Below are positions 46,723 to 57,568 of a stretch of 64,000 nucleotides of DNA, one piece after another. How positions within the stretch are numbered: the stretch's first letter is position 1; every line of letters begins with the position of its first letter. The DNA is taken from the NCBI GenBank assembly GCA_027559495.1, contig JAMXSV010000003.1:3968001-4032000 (forward strand). Direction: 5' to 3'. Origin of the DNA: Aurifilum marmelostoma. Lineage: Eukaryota > Ascomycota > Sordariomycetes > Diaporthales > Cryphonectriaceae. A program made the translations under genes and the position numbers. The notes below the pieces were generated by a model. It had not been told where the DNA came from. It worked only from the letters and a program-made list of their open reading frames with translations, and made no database searches.

Positions 46723-47247
46723 GCCTCAGGTCTCTTCCCACTTGGAGACGGGCTATCTTTTCCCTTTTTTCGTTTTTGTTTCTTGTTATGAGAGTCTTTG
46801 ATGGCGGGCGTTGGGGATGATGGGTCCAAAGAGGCAAAAGATCTAGGTTTTCTTTTGTTGGGGTATGAGAGGGTCGGCGGCGCTTTTGATTAGTCCTGCA
46901 TATTGTTTCGAACGCATTATTTATAAAGAGCGTGTTATTTGAGGGCAGGCTGAAGGCAGGCTGAAGGCACTGGGAGGACTTTCAGATGAGTGTACGATCA
47001 GTATAGTTGACTTGATACGCTCTTTACAATACAATCTAGTGTTTGGACTTTATGACTTTGGCTTTCATTAGTCTGCCCTCCATATCACAGTCCTGCTTTC
47101 TCGCAAGGTTGCGACGGATGATGCTGGCTTACTATTGTTCTCAAAGGCACATCATTCATGAACGCAGTGAGCTAGATGCTAACAATGGCGTCATGTTATC
47201 ATGTTGTTGCTCTTCTCCTCGGTCAAGAAGCTGACGTCTTGACATAC
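46723..47247. other. Convergent 3' intergenic region
   Basis: Lies between the ends of the repeat-precursor gene (+) and the quinone oxidoreductase gene (-). No coding signal. Confidence 0.5.
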
Positions 47248-48318
47248 CTATGCCGAGACCTTTACAATGAGCTTGCCGGTAGACTTTCTGCCAGAGAGGT
47301 CATCGTGTGCCTGCCCAACCTGATCCATGGTGTACTCCTTGCCGATATCAAGCTTGACGACCCCCTTGGCCACCAGGTCCAAGAGCTCAGCAGACCTCTT
47401 CTCAAAGTCCTCCCTCTCGCTAACATAGACGTCCAGCCTAGGCCTCAGCAACTTGACGTTCTTCTTGCCGAGCTCGAGCGGGCGGAAGTTCTCGATGGCG
47501 CCTGAGGCGTTGCCGAAGGTGATCATGGAGCCCTTGGCCCGGCAAGACTCGAGGTCATCCTTGAACGTGGCCTGGCCGATGCCGCTGAACACGGCATGGC
47601 AGCCCTTGCCGTCCGTCAGCTTCATGACAGCCTCAAGGACGTTCTCCTTGGAGTAGTTGACAACGTGATCGCATCCGTGGCGCTTCGCGATCTCGATCTT
47701 CTCGGGCGTGCTCGCCGTTCCGATAACCGTGGCGCCAAGGTGCTTGGCCATCTGCACGATCAGCCCGCCCGTGCCGCCAGCAGCTGCGTGAACGAGGACG
47801 ACCTGACCCGGGCGCACCTCATGGGCATCAGTGACGAGGGTCCAGGCGGTCAGGCCCTGCAGTATGAGGGCGGCGCCTTGCCTGTTGGAGACACCGTCGG
47901 GAAGGCGCATTAGGCGCGCGGCAGGGACACTGCAGTACTCGGCCATGAGATCCGAGGCATAGCAGGCGACGCGATCGCCGACGCGCAGGCCGTAGGAGGC
48001 AGGCACATCAGCGCCCAGCTCTTCGATGACGCCAGCACCCTCACGGCCCGTGACGGCGGGGAAGCTGGTGGGATACAAGCCGGTGCGGAAATAGACGTCG
48101 ATGAAGTTGATGCCGGCCCATTCTATCTTGATGAGGGCGTCGGTGGAGCTTGGCGTCGGCTTGGGGATGTCGCTGACATGCAGAACGGACGAGTCCCCGG
48201 TCTTGTCGTATACAACGGCCTTCATGGCGAGGGCGAGGTGGGTATGGAATGAGGAGGTGAGGTTGGACGGTCTAAGGCTTTTCGATATGGCCTGTATTCT
48301 GGGAACAGACCTAAACAT
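47248..48318 (-). CDS. ZTA1: Zeta-crystallin-like NADPH:quinone oxidoreductase
   Basis: Medium-chain dehydrogenase/reductase without zinc that reduces quinones with NADPH, part of oxidative-stress defence. Single exon, 356 residues. Domain order: GroES-like part with GINFIDVYFRTGLYP and PAVTGREGAGVIEELG, then a Rossmann fold with VLVHAAAGGTGGLIVQMAKHLGA (glycine motif AAGGTGG) and GTASTPEKIEIAKRHGCDHVVNY. The C-terminus reads KSTGKLIVKVSA. The structural and catalytic zinc ligands of alcohol dehydrogenases are absent, as in quinone reductases. The first 31 residues (MFRSVPRIQAISKSLRPSNL) are basic and look like a mitochondrial presequence; a second in-frame ATG at 48225 (MKAVVYDKTGD) would give a 325-residue cytosolic form. 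Confidence 0.93.
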   Translation of the reverse strand: MFRSVPRIQAISKSLRPSNLTSSFHTHLALAMKAVVYDKTGDSSVLHVSDIPKPTPSSTDALIKIEWAGINFIDVYFRTGLYPTSFPAVTGREGAGVIEELGADVPASYGLRVGDRVACYASDLMAEYCSVPAARLMRLPDGVSNRQGAALILQGLTAWTLVTDAHEVRPGQVVLVHAAAGGTGGLIVQMAKHLGATVIGTASTPEKIEIAKRHGCDHVVNYSKENVLEAVMKLTDGKGCHAVFSGIGQATFKDDLESCRAKGSMITFGNASGAIENFRPLELGKKNVKLLRPRLDVYVSEREDFEKRSAELLDLVAKGVVKLDIGKEYTMDQVGQAHDDLSGRKSTGKLIVKVSA

Positions 48319-51030
48319 TAGGGAGGAGGTGCAGAGGAGGAGGAGGGTGGTGGGGAAAAGACTTGAACCGGGGAAGCCTTATGTGAATGACAAATTCTGG
48401 AAGAAGGATGGAAGCTGGAGACTCGAATGCGGGGCTGTCTTCCCATGAGATGGCAATTGCTTTGTCACCGTGGACGAGAGTGAGGTTGCAACATGCAGGA
48501 GCTAGTGGCTAGCGTCATCCGGCTCGGCAGTCTGCAATACTGTATATTTCAAGATGAGGTGTGATCCTTGGTACACCCATGAGCTTTTGGAAGCCTCGTC
48601 AAGGTAGATGACTCATTCTTGTGAGGCTGCCTAAGCCAAACATTACATTCTGATGTAGATAACCTTCTCGCCTGCTGAATAATACTGCTTTCCGTGGTGA
48701 TGGTTTCTGGTGGTACTTGGTAGCGTCTAGGTCGGGATTTTGGGGTGCCCTTATCCAGAACCCGCTGTACCTGTCTGGTACAGTAATGTGCCGTAGGGGA
48801 AGAAGCCTGGCCCATACAGTCCCCTGCCAGGTGGTCAACATCCATGGACTACGACTGTAGAACATGTGATGAGGTATAACACAGGTGCATGCCAATTGTA
48901 ATCCTGCCTCCAGTACTAGCAGCCAACAGCGGACACAATAATGCTATAACACATCACTACTGTACATATTCCAAGCCCCACTTACGCTATCGTCCAAGGA
49001 ACATGTCAGTACTGTGCAGTACGGTAGTACTACTGTACTTGTATATATGTATGTGCACTAATCGATATCTGACTTGTCCTCACCTATTAAACAGATGCAG
49101 GAATGGACAAGGCACTAGATGAATGATTGTCACTGTAGATATAAGACCCAGATCGTAAGTAGAGACGCTGTCACTACTAGACTAGACGACCCACATGGTT
49201 TTGCCGATACTTTGGGCACCAGAAGCATTGAACCCTTGCCCAAGCCTACTATTCCCCGCGCCTGAGCCAGAATGAAGGCTGGTCCTTTCCCTGTTTTCTT
49301 TCTATTTTTTCTTCCTTTCTTTCTTCTATTTTGTTTTATTTCTATTTTTCTGTTTGAAGAACTTTTTTCTTTCCATTTACTGTAAAGTTTCTCTCCTGAG
49401 GGAGGGTCTTTGTTCATACTTGCTGAACATCTACTAATTATCCAATAATTTGACCAAGTCTTGGGGAACGACGCAAGGTCAAAAATCTGGTAGGTTGCTG
49501 AGGTCTCTTCGATGACACTCTTTGATATCGCGAGCCCTCGTTCATTATGCAGATCTAGACGCTCAACTCCGAAACCCTGATTTCCGGTGATCATTGATGT
49601 GTCTCTGATTATTTGGCAACGTTCGCTTTGCGCGGGAATGGCTATCCGCGGTGGCGATCGGGATCGTATTCAATCGGGACGTCGGATTAGGGTTGTATTG
49701 ATTACCTATTCTCCTGAAATTCAGTTCTGATCGATATTGCTTGCTAAAGAGGACTTGAACTGCCGAAACCAACAGGCTTACCTAGATCACCAACACGGCT
49801 GTCAGGGCGGCCGCTTTGCCTGCATGGGAAGCGACGATGTCAGCCAAGTGAAGAGAGAGACCAGGGCAAGAAAGATTACCATTTGTACTGTTCAAGCTGG
49901 CCTCAATCTCGACTGTGTACGACAGACCACAGACAATGGCACACAAAATGGCAATTGCGATCAGGAATAGTTCAGAGTACCCTCTGGTCCGCTTCCGACA
50001 GAGACGCTCATGCCTGGGCCATAGATGAGATGACCGCTGAATGATGCTCTCGGCTATGCGGCGAAGTTGGAAAGAAGTGCTCGATTCCTCCAGACAGTCA
50101 CCAGATGCATGACGTATGAAGACTGGAAGATAAAAAATTATTCAAATTTTCCTACGGTGGACAATAAGAGGAAGAGACGGGTCATATTTGAATGTTTACT
50201 GAGATTCAAGGGGTAAGACGTAGGTGACTGCAACGGAAGCTTCTGGCAGGCTGCATATAACAACATGGCGATGACGTTCCTATGATGATCCGACATAAGC
50301 AACTCCGTGGGGATCCAGAGCCTACCCACCGAGTCAACTTTCACTTGCAGCAGTCGACCCAGACATTCGTCAGTTCCCAGTCAGAAGATCAGTCTACCGT
50401 TTACTAACCATTAATTTCCGGCTAAAAATATAACCCAACAGATTCTATAGCCAGTAATTAATTAAGTGGCAATGCTGCGATCTCTGGAGCCCCCCAAGCT
50501 TCATGCAAGACGACATGTTGCTACTTAAGTCTATCAACCGTGCCGTACACCTGACACAGGTCGTTTGAGGTGAGATTCTGGCCTTTTGAAACACTTACGT
50601 CCTCTCAGCTCTCGTTGGTATATAACGACCTCGGAGCCCCTCATGTCTTGGATATCACTTAGTCTTGATTCGCGAGGCCAATGCATGAATTTCGAAACGA
50701 AAACTAGCTGGAAAATAATTTCCCAATCACAGAAATTCTGGTCCAATACCCGGTTAGGCATGCCTAGGATGCATGGCTCATGTACTTCTTTCACACAAGG
50801 AAGTCACCCGGACGTGCTGACTAAAAGTGTAGGGAAGGAGAAGCCTGGGCCAATTGCACGCTGAAGAAGGGAAGCCTCACGACAATTTTGACACCACCCA
50901 GGTTGTTTCTTCTACAATCATCGCAAGCCGAAAGTCGCCATCACACATACGAGGTTCTTCTTGGAATGAGCCATGCCATTGCGAGATGAATAGACTGCCA
51001 GCTGAGTACCCAAAGACACTCATAGGCACG
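48319..51030. other. Gene-poor region
   Basis: No domain-bearing frame. 48.96-49.06 kb is rich in TACTGTAC/GTACAGTA-like short palindromic words, similar in flavour to 62.2-62.4 kb. A pyrimidine/T-rich stretch occupies 49280-49390. Translations between 49.7 and 51.0 kb on the plus strand show no Zn2Cys6 cluster that could be an upstream exon of the gene at 51031. Confidence 0.5.
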
Positions 51031-51939
51031 ATGTCCGCCCCAGGCTTTACGGCATCAGCCAACACGACCGTTCCCTGCGGTCCTCTGTACACCGCGACCT
51101 ACACCGCCGCCGCCTCAGATCAATCCTCTATCCCGAGCTCACGAGATGAGTCCGCCACCGACGATGTTGCGCCGATGCCGCGTTCATGCCAATGCTGGCC
51201 CGAGACAACCGGCGTAGTCAATCTGTGCCTCGAGCGTAGTTGGATCAACAAGCACGAGACATTTCCAGGGAGGGATAGTGGAGACAAAGATATAGGCACA
51301 GCTAGTGTCGGGGCACTAGAGGAATCTCGGTCTGTCGCCAGAAATGGAGTCAGAGGGGCCGGGCATTCGCTGCCGCAGCGACCTTCTCTCCTTGTGGCCG
51401 AGACGTTAAACACGCAGCGCAGCTTGGTCGAGGTCTGGGGCTTGGTGAACTCGTGCCACCATGCCGAGGAGCACTATCACTCGCAGATACTGTCGGATAT
51501 TGTCTATGCACTTGGCCTGCTCCTGCGCCTTTACGGAAGAGCTATCGAGAGTGTTTCGTCTCTTCTGCCGGCCGGACAGCCGTGGACGAACATGACGAAC
51601 ATGGCAAGCCACCATCACTCGCAGCAACGCCAGCAGCAGGAGAAACAGGATCATTGGACAAGACAGTTATCTGGAATCCCAGAAGAGCACAGACTCGAAG
51701 AATCGGGTACTTTTGTGGGCGAGCTGGAGCTGGACGCAGCCGAAGCTGCCATTGTTGCCCAGGAGGCCCTCAGGCAATCCCTGCTCCGCCTGGCGGCTGT
51801 ATTACACGGAATTCGCCAGCAGCCTTTCTGGCAGAAAAAGCCGCATGAGGACAATGCCATGTGCCAGCAGAAGGTCACGGAGCTCATTGATCGGTATTCT
51901 CGACTGCTGCGGGATGTGGAGGCTCTGCAGACTCAGTAA
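51031..51939 (+). CDS. AflR-like regulatory protein lacking a DNA-binding zinc cluster
   Basis: 302 residues from the ATG at 51031 (MSAPGFTASANTT); the frame is open further upstream to 50854, so the start is uncertain. The C-terminal part resembles the conserved region of AflR-type secondary-metabolism regulators: LVNSCHHAEEHYHSQILSD, a hydrophobic helix (IVYALGLLLRLYGRAIE), then GELELDAAEAAIVAQEAL followed by RQSLLRLAAVL and a final helix VTELIDRYSRLLRDVEAL. The central part has a Gln/His run (SHHHSQQRQQQEKQ). No Cys6 cluster precedes it, which is unusual for this family. It may be a truncated regulator, a co-regulator without its own DNA-binding domain, or a gene whose first exon I missed. 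It ends 61 bp from the convergent AflR-like gene. Confidence 0.55.
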   Translation: MSAPGFTASANTTVPCGPLYTATYTAAASDQSSIPSSRDESATDDVAPMPRSCQCWPETTGVVNLCLERSWINKHETFPGRDSGDKDIGTASVGALEESRSVARNGVRGAGHSLPQRPSLLVAETLNTQRSLVEVWGLVNSCHHAEEHYHSQILSDIVYALGLLLRLYGRAIESVSSLLPAGQPWTNMTNMASHHHSQQRQQQEKQDHWTRQLSGIPEEHRLEESGTFVGELELDAAEAAIVAQEALRQSLLRLAAVLHGIRQQPFWQKKPHEDNAMCQQKVTELIDRYSRLLRDVEALQTQ

Positions 51940-52000
51940 GACACCCGACAGCGAGCCAAAACTTGCGGTGGAAATACACTGTGATTAGTGCATGGAATCT

Positions 52001-53783
52001 TTATAAAGCGTCCGTACGAGATATGCAGATCTCAGACTCCTGACCTTTCGGACCGGACAAATGCCTGAGCATCGTTCTGTGCAGTTCCTCCCCCCTCGTG
52101 ATTTGGTCTTCAATCATTGCGTGAGCTGTGGTTCTCGACGCCGAAATATAGCTTGCGCCATACTTCAAGCCATCCAGCTCGTGGCTTCTCTGTCCCTCTC
52201 CATCACCTGTCCACCCTCTGGTACCTGCGAGCGCCTTGAGCTCGCCAATAATTCTGGCCACCCGCCGCTTCATGATTCGCATCACAGCCATAGACCTCGC
52301 ACTGCCGTCAATCACCACGTCTTCGATGCGTAGTTCACAGATTGTCCCGAGCATGCGTAAGGTGTGTGGCGGTGCAGGGGATGATTTGGGGTATGAGCAA
52401 CGCAGACGTGTTGCCACAGCTTCGGGGACCACATCTGGCGTGCCATAAAATAACAGATTGACGTCAGTCATGTCCGCCTCGTATGATGACGTCGACGCCA
52501 GCCAGAACATGTCCTCGAGAAGGCCCAGTACGCGGTCTGCAAGGAAGGATAGACTGAAGAGCACGCGCCGATCTGAGACGAGGCATGACTGTCGGAAGTT
52601 GTGGCCGGCACAGTCAAGTATGCGGCATCGCAACGCGACAATGCTCTTCTCAGCCTCGAGTATGAGGCCCATCGGTGGTGCCGACATTGTATGTATTAGT
52701 AGTGCATGCTCCAGTTTGCTTGTCTGGTCCAGAATCGTCAGATAGCAGTCCGTCTTCGGACGATAAGCACATGCAAGGCTCTTGGTCTGCACGTGAGATT
52801 CGGCGAAGCCGCATAATGTGTGAGGAGCCTTGTTTCCGCCTGTGACAGCTGGAACTCGGTGATCTGAAGCCCTGGAGTCTGTTGCTGTATGCAGCGTCTC
52901 GCCCAGTGCGCGAGAAGCAGCATCTGGTTGTATGGGAACCTGATAATGTGGGCTATAGGCGCCTGGCGCCGCACGCAGCGGTCTGCTGTAGGCTGCCCCG
53001 TAATTTGACATCTCAGGACCAGCGGTTGCACCGCTGGGAGGTTTAGAAGAAGGAGACCAAATGTTCGTCCTCCCAGTAACGGTAGGAACCTGGTAACGTG
53101 AACACCACGGGTTGACTGCTGTACGTGATGGCCCGTCATAGGCTTTTGCTGTGGGGGCCACGTAGGGAGGAGAAGCGGCATGAACAAGATCCCCTGTGCC
53201 AAACTTAAGTACCTTGGTGTTTACCACTTGGGCGTCTTCCATGGCTGAATTGTGCTGGGAGTCTGCCATTATCCCACGGCTGGTTATGTCTGGCTTTTCT
53301 GCTGCCATGGTCCGGTTTCCTGCCTCAGCGCCATCAGTGGAAAGGCGTCTCTCTTTTCATTCCTACAAGGGAATACTCACTCCAGTGGACGAGTTCATTT
53401 TCGATGGTCCCAAATCGAGGAAGATTGTGTATGCGTCCCGGTCCCTGTTCAAATTCCTCTGGTGTATGCTCGTGTGGTCTAGGTCTTGATCTCGGCCTGC
53501 CGATAGCCTTCCACTCGCTGTACACACAGCGAAGATTTCTTTTAGAGCATCGTAAGCATCTCGGCTTATCCTGACTGCACTTCACCTTGGCTTTCTGGCA
53601 CCGGTCACACGAGTTTCGGTATCTGGGCGTTGCGGGAGCACGCCCTCCAGAGATGATGCGCACCGTCGGTTGCATGTCATAACTAGAAGGCAGAACGCCT
53701 GCTTCCACGGTCTCACTCCCATTACCGAAGGGCTGGCTGATATGGCCGCCGAGGGGCCCTACTGTGCTCGGTACTGTTGTCAT
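52001..53783 (-). CDS. Zn2Cys6 transcription factor, AflR-like
   Basis: Exons 53381-53783 and 52001-53319 (61-nt intron, GTGAGT donor, GGCAG acceptor) join in frame to 573 residues. A fungal binuclear zinc cluster lies at residues 59-86 with the spacing C-x2-C-x6-C-x6-C-x2-C-x6-C (SCDRCQKAKVKCSQDKPRC, then LRCSKRNLRCVYS). It is followed by the basic GRPRSRPRP linker seen in AflR-type regulators. The middle (about 130-330) is low complexity with repeated SRYQVPTVTG / HYQVP / HRVPAVTGG segments. The C-terminus matches the AflR regulatory region in pattern (LILEAEKSIVALRCRI, then LSFLADRVLGLLEDMF and RMLGTICELRIEDVVIDG). Such factors usually control a secondary-metabolite cluster, but no polyketide synthase, peptide synthetase or terpene cyclase lies in the window. 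An upstream exon beyond 53783 cannot be excluded. Confidence 0.82.
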
Positions 53784-54406
53784 CGTTACACCGTACGCTT
53801 GGCCCTGGTGTAGTGGAGTGTCTGTCCTACTGCAATATATTTTTTGACAAAATGAGTACATAAAGGTATGCGTTCGTGTGCGCGTACCCCGCGCTGTAAG
53901 CTCTCAGCGGCCACAGGCCCCTCAAGCAGAAGCATACTTGCGATAGCGCCGCCGAAAACGCCACCAAATCATTCAAGTACTGTGTACATGTACATGATCG
54001 TCCTCCCACCAGCTTCATCTTCAAAAGTCCAGCTGAAGGCTTTCACATGTACAGGAAATGCACTCTCAGTGTAGAGAAGCAAGTCATCTGAGCAAGGTCT
54101 CAAAAATGGAAGAGCAACGAGCTGGGAGAAGCGGGGGCCGAAGATGTCGGTAATTAGTGGTAGTATACACACAGTATGGCGTACAGTATTTTAGAGTATA
54201 TACTAGCGCGCCCTGAGCCTCTGGCCTGGATGCCTGGGTGATGCCCGTGGATGACCCTGCTTGCCTACCTGCCAGGGTAAGCTTCTAAGCATGAGCTTCC
54301 TACCACTGAGCACTACACGGAAGATTCGTCCCATCAACTATTTTTTGAGCGCCGCTCTCACAACAAACCCGTCCAAAACGATACTACGGGTCAACCAATT
54401 GATAAT
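53784..54406. other. Divergent intergenic region
   Basis: Shared 5' flank of the AflR-like gene (-) and TSC13 (+). No coding signal. A TATA-like AGTATATAC lies near 54196. Confidence 0.5.
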
Positions 54407-55511
54407 ATGTCTGGCTCAATAACAATTGAGCTCGAAAATCGAGGTATTCTCAAGCTACTTCTCTCTCACACACGCTCTAGAGCTGACCATATATGCGCTT
54501 TTCTTGTCATGACAGCACCCAAAAGACCCCTCCGAAAGCTTCCTGCCTCCATCGACGTGCCTAACGATGCCGAGATTGAGGACGTGAAGAAGACTGTAGC
54601 CCGCCAGGCTGGCGTCAAGGATTTCAATCGGATCGGTCTGTTCTACCCTTCCACCAGGAAGAGGATTGCGGACCGAAGGGCGCTGGTCCGGAGCCAAGAG
54701 GACATTATGAACAACAGACGGGTTCTTGTTCAGGATCTTGGTATGTGCTTGATGCATTGACGTGGCTGGACATCTATCAACACTTTGTTAGTAGTTTTGC
54801 CGTTCTAACATCAAGCCCGCAGGCCCTCAGGTCTCCTGGCGCACCGTTTTCCTCGTCGAATACCTTGGTCCCATCCTGTTCCACGCCTTCTTCTACTATC
54901 TCCGCCCCCAGCTTGCCAAGATCGACCCTTTCTTCTACAAGGACGCCGACAAGATCCCCCTCACGGCCGTGCAGAAGATTTGCTTCTTCATGTTCATGTC
55001 CCACTTCCTTAAGCGCGAGCTCGAGACCGCCTTCCTACATAAGTTCTCTGCCAATACCATGCCCGCCGGAAACATCGTCAAAAATTCGGCCTACTACTGG
55101 GTTACCGCCGGCCTGTTGGCCGCCTGCTTCATCTACTCGCCAAAGTCCCTCGCGAACCGCTCGAACCTGGGGCCGTTGGATTACGTCGGCATCGCCCTGT
55201 TCTTCGGCGGCGAGCTGAGCAACTTCATCGTGCACAAGCACCTGGCTGGGCTGCGCAAGCCCGGGACCACCGAGAAGGGCATCCCCAGCTGCATCGGGAG
55301 CAGCCTAGTAACCTGTCCGAATTACATGTTCGAGATAATTGCGTGGATCGGTATGGTTCTGGTTTCCCGGGAGTGGTCAGTCCTACTGTCCATCGCCATC
55401 GGTACTACGTACATGGCCGCCTGGTCGCGGGATAAGGAGAAGGCGCTGAGAGAGACATTTGGAGACAAGTACAAGAAGAAGAAGTACACCCTGTTCTACG
55501 GCTTCTACTGA
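54407..55511 (+). CDS. TSC13: Very-long-chain trans-2-enoyl-CoA reductase (Tsc13)
   Basis: Catalyses the last step of each very-long-chain fatty acid elongation cycle in the ER, feeding sphingolipid synthesis. Exons 54407-54443 (37 nt), 54516-54740 and 54823-55511 join in frame to 316 residues, the normal length. The first intron was placed because it turns MSGSITIELENR into APKRPLRKLPASIDVP, the family N-terminus. Residues about 1-75 form a ubiquitin-like domain (DVKKTVARQAGVKDFNRIGLF). A multi-pass membrane part follows (SWRTVFLVEYLGPILFHAFF) and then the steroid 5-alpha-reductase-type C-terminal domain (RELETAFLHKFSANTMP; GIPSCIGSSLVTCPNYMFEI, with the conserved Tyr/Asn region). It ends KYKKKKYTLFYGFY, a Lys-rich cytosolic end typical of ER proteins. 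Confidence 0.95.
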
Positions 55512-55796
55512 GTCAGCGGGTGAAGAAGCCATTGAATTGTGTGCATCGGGTGTGAAGAAAAGCAATAGGAGGGTTACTCGGGATTTCTGCGTTATGTCTG
55601 GGAGAATTTTCATTGTGAGCTCGTAAACATGTAAAGATCGCGTTAAGATGTGCTTCCGCGAATTTCCCAGGACTAAGAACCATGAGCACGAGGCTATAGT
55701 GCGCTATACCCAAAGCAAAAATTGCAGATTGTTGGTGGTGTGAATATCGTGCAATCGTAAATCATCAAGTCGTCAAGAGTATGGTGCATGTGAAGA

Positions 55797-56874
55797 TCAT
55801 GTCGATGAGCTCTTCCACATGAATCGCCTCAACCAGCTTGTTCTGGCGGTGGTCTGCGAGGGCTCTGGGATCTCCTCCGGCCTGGCGGCTTCGAGCTGTG
55901 TGTTGTCAACTGAGCCGCTCATCTCTGCAGGCTCGTCGGCCGGTAGGGGGATCTGTGCTGGCTCGACGTCCATGGCATCAGCCGAGAATGCCGTCGGTAT
56001 CACCTCCTTTCCCTTGCCCTTGTCCACCGGCCCAGCGACTTCAGAATCTTCCTGTCCCTCGGCGTCGGCCATACGAGCATCCCCATCACCGTCAATCCCA
56101 ACCTCAAACTCGCTCCTCCTTTCCTCCTCGTCCTCCTCACTACCGCTCCAGCTCCCACTCTCGCTTCCACTCCAGCTACCCTCGTCACTACTCCCTCCCC
56201 CTCCCCCCTTCTTCCCTTCCAACCAGCCTCATCGTCTCTTCCAGCACCAAGAAGTCCCTCTCCAGCCTCTCGGCCCAGTTCTGCACATCACCGAGCTCCT
56301 TTACCTGCCGACTCCCCTCCCCCAGCACCTTCATCAGCTTCTCGTCCTCGCTCCGCAGGCCTGCCAGCGCGGCCCGCACATCCCGCTCCTGACGGTCGAT
56401 GGCGGCCTGGTTGGCGTGCAGAAGGGCCGCGCGCGTCGACAGCTCTGTGTCGAGGGCGTTGCCCAGCGAGGCGACAAGGGCGTCGCGGGCCTGGGCGGTC
56501 TGGGCTTCCTGGGCTGGGGTGGGGAGGTGGTTGGCTGGGTTGCTCGGGGAGGCAGAGGAGGGTGCGGCGCCGCCTCGTGGAGGTGAGGCCTGCTGGTCTG
56601 GGCGAGATTGAGTCTGAGACTGTTGCGTTGGATGAGGATGGTGCTGGTGGTGATGAGCGTGGGGATGATGGTGGTTGTGGTGGGGTGGGTGTCCTGGCGG
56701 GGCAGGAAATTGCGAAGCTGACACGGACGACGAAGCCGTGGTCGACGGAGCTCCGCCGGCCCCGGGGCCGGTACCTGGAGAGAGCGTGCTCCTGGGTGAG
56801 GTGGACACGGTCGTGGTGGTCACTGAGGACGACGACGGCTGGGCGGGGCTGAGGGGTCGATTTGAGGAGGACAT
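55797..56874 (-). CDS. BLOC-1 subunit 1 (GCN5L1/Bls1)-like protein, frame-disrupted
   Basis: Likely subunit of the endosomal BLOC-1 complex. The N-terminal frame runs 56874-56188: a Ser/Thr/Pro- and His-rich disordered region (HHNHHHPHAHHHQHHPHP), then the conserved helical domain (ARDALVASLGNALDTEL, RQERDVRAALAGLRSED, KELGDVQNWAERLERDF). KELGDVQNWAERLE matches the KEIGDVENWARS region of animal BLOC1S1. This frame stops at 56188 just after the domain. A second frame of strong coding character starts inside it (56222-55797): GSWSGSESGSWSGSEEDEEE, VDKGKGKEV, and a C-terminal TSWLRRFMWK. The two meet at a G-rich run (about 56198-56213) and differ by one base, so a homopolymer error or real mutation probably splits one protein of about 350 residues. 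No canonical intron of the right length was found. Confidence 0.7.
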
Positions 56875-57568
56875 GGTTGCTCGCAGTGGTTAGTCTTGCC
56901 CTTTACCTTCCCTAGTTTGCCTGGAGGCGAGTCTGCCTTTCGATAAAATTGGGCGAGGCTGTTTGTAGAATGGAGGACAAGTCGCTTTTTCTTCTCCCTG
57001 AGAGTAATGGAGAACAGAAGGAAAGAAAGAGAATGGAGAGAGAACGCAGAGACATAGTGATGGTGGTTGGTGAGAGATGACAGGGGTGTCAGGTGAGGAG
57101 CGGCAGATGATACAACTAATATGCAGCCCTACTGTAGTGCAACGCAACAAGGAGAGGCCAGGCGCTTTCACCATTTCGAATTTGACATTGAAGACATTAT
57201 CCTCGATGGGGTTTAATTCGATTTCTTCTTCCTCAAGCACGAGCCGGCGGTGACATATAACTCTGGTGTATGGAGGGCTGCAAACCACGTGTGAACTGGG
57301 AGAATGTGTTCTACCGACGGCGTGAATGTGCTTTGTTGTATACGAGCGCAAACGCTGCCCACGACACATTGCTGAGGGGCCTTCCATATTCTCAGAAATC
57401 TAGCTCTGAGATTCGCTTACTTCGACGGGGCCCCCATCCGCACCTTTTGGGTGGATTAACTTCCTAAGCCTGTGGTGTGTTTGGCAGGAACAAATTTATA
57501 TGTCAATGAAAATATGAGTGCGCCATGCACCTGGAGAACCTCTGTTTGGCGCCAGCTTCCACAAAACT
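56875..57568. other. Intergenic region
   Basis: 5' flank of the BLOC-1-like gene and 3' flank of the amidohydrolase gene. No domain-bearing frame. Confidence 0.5.
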
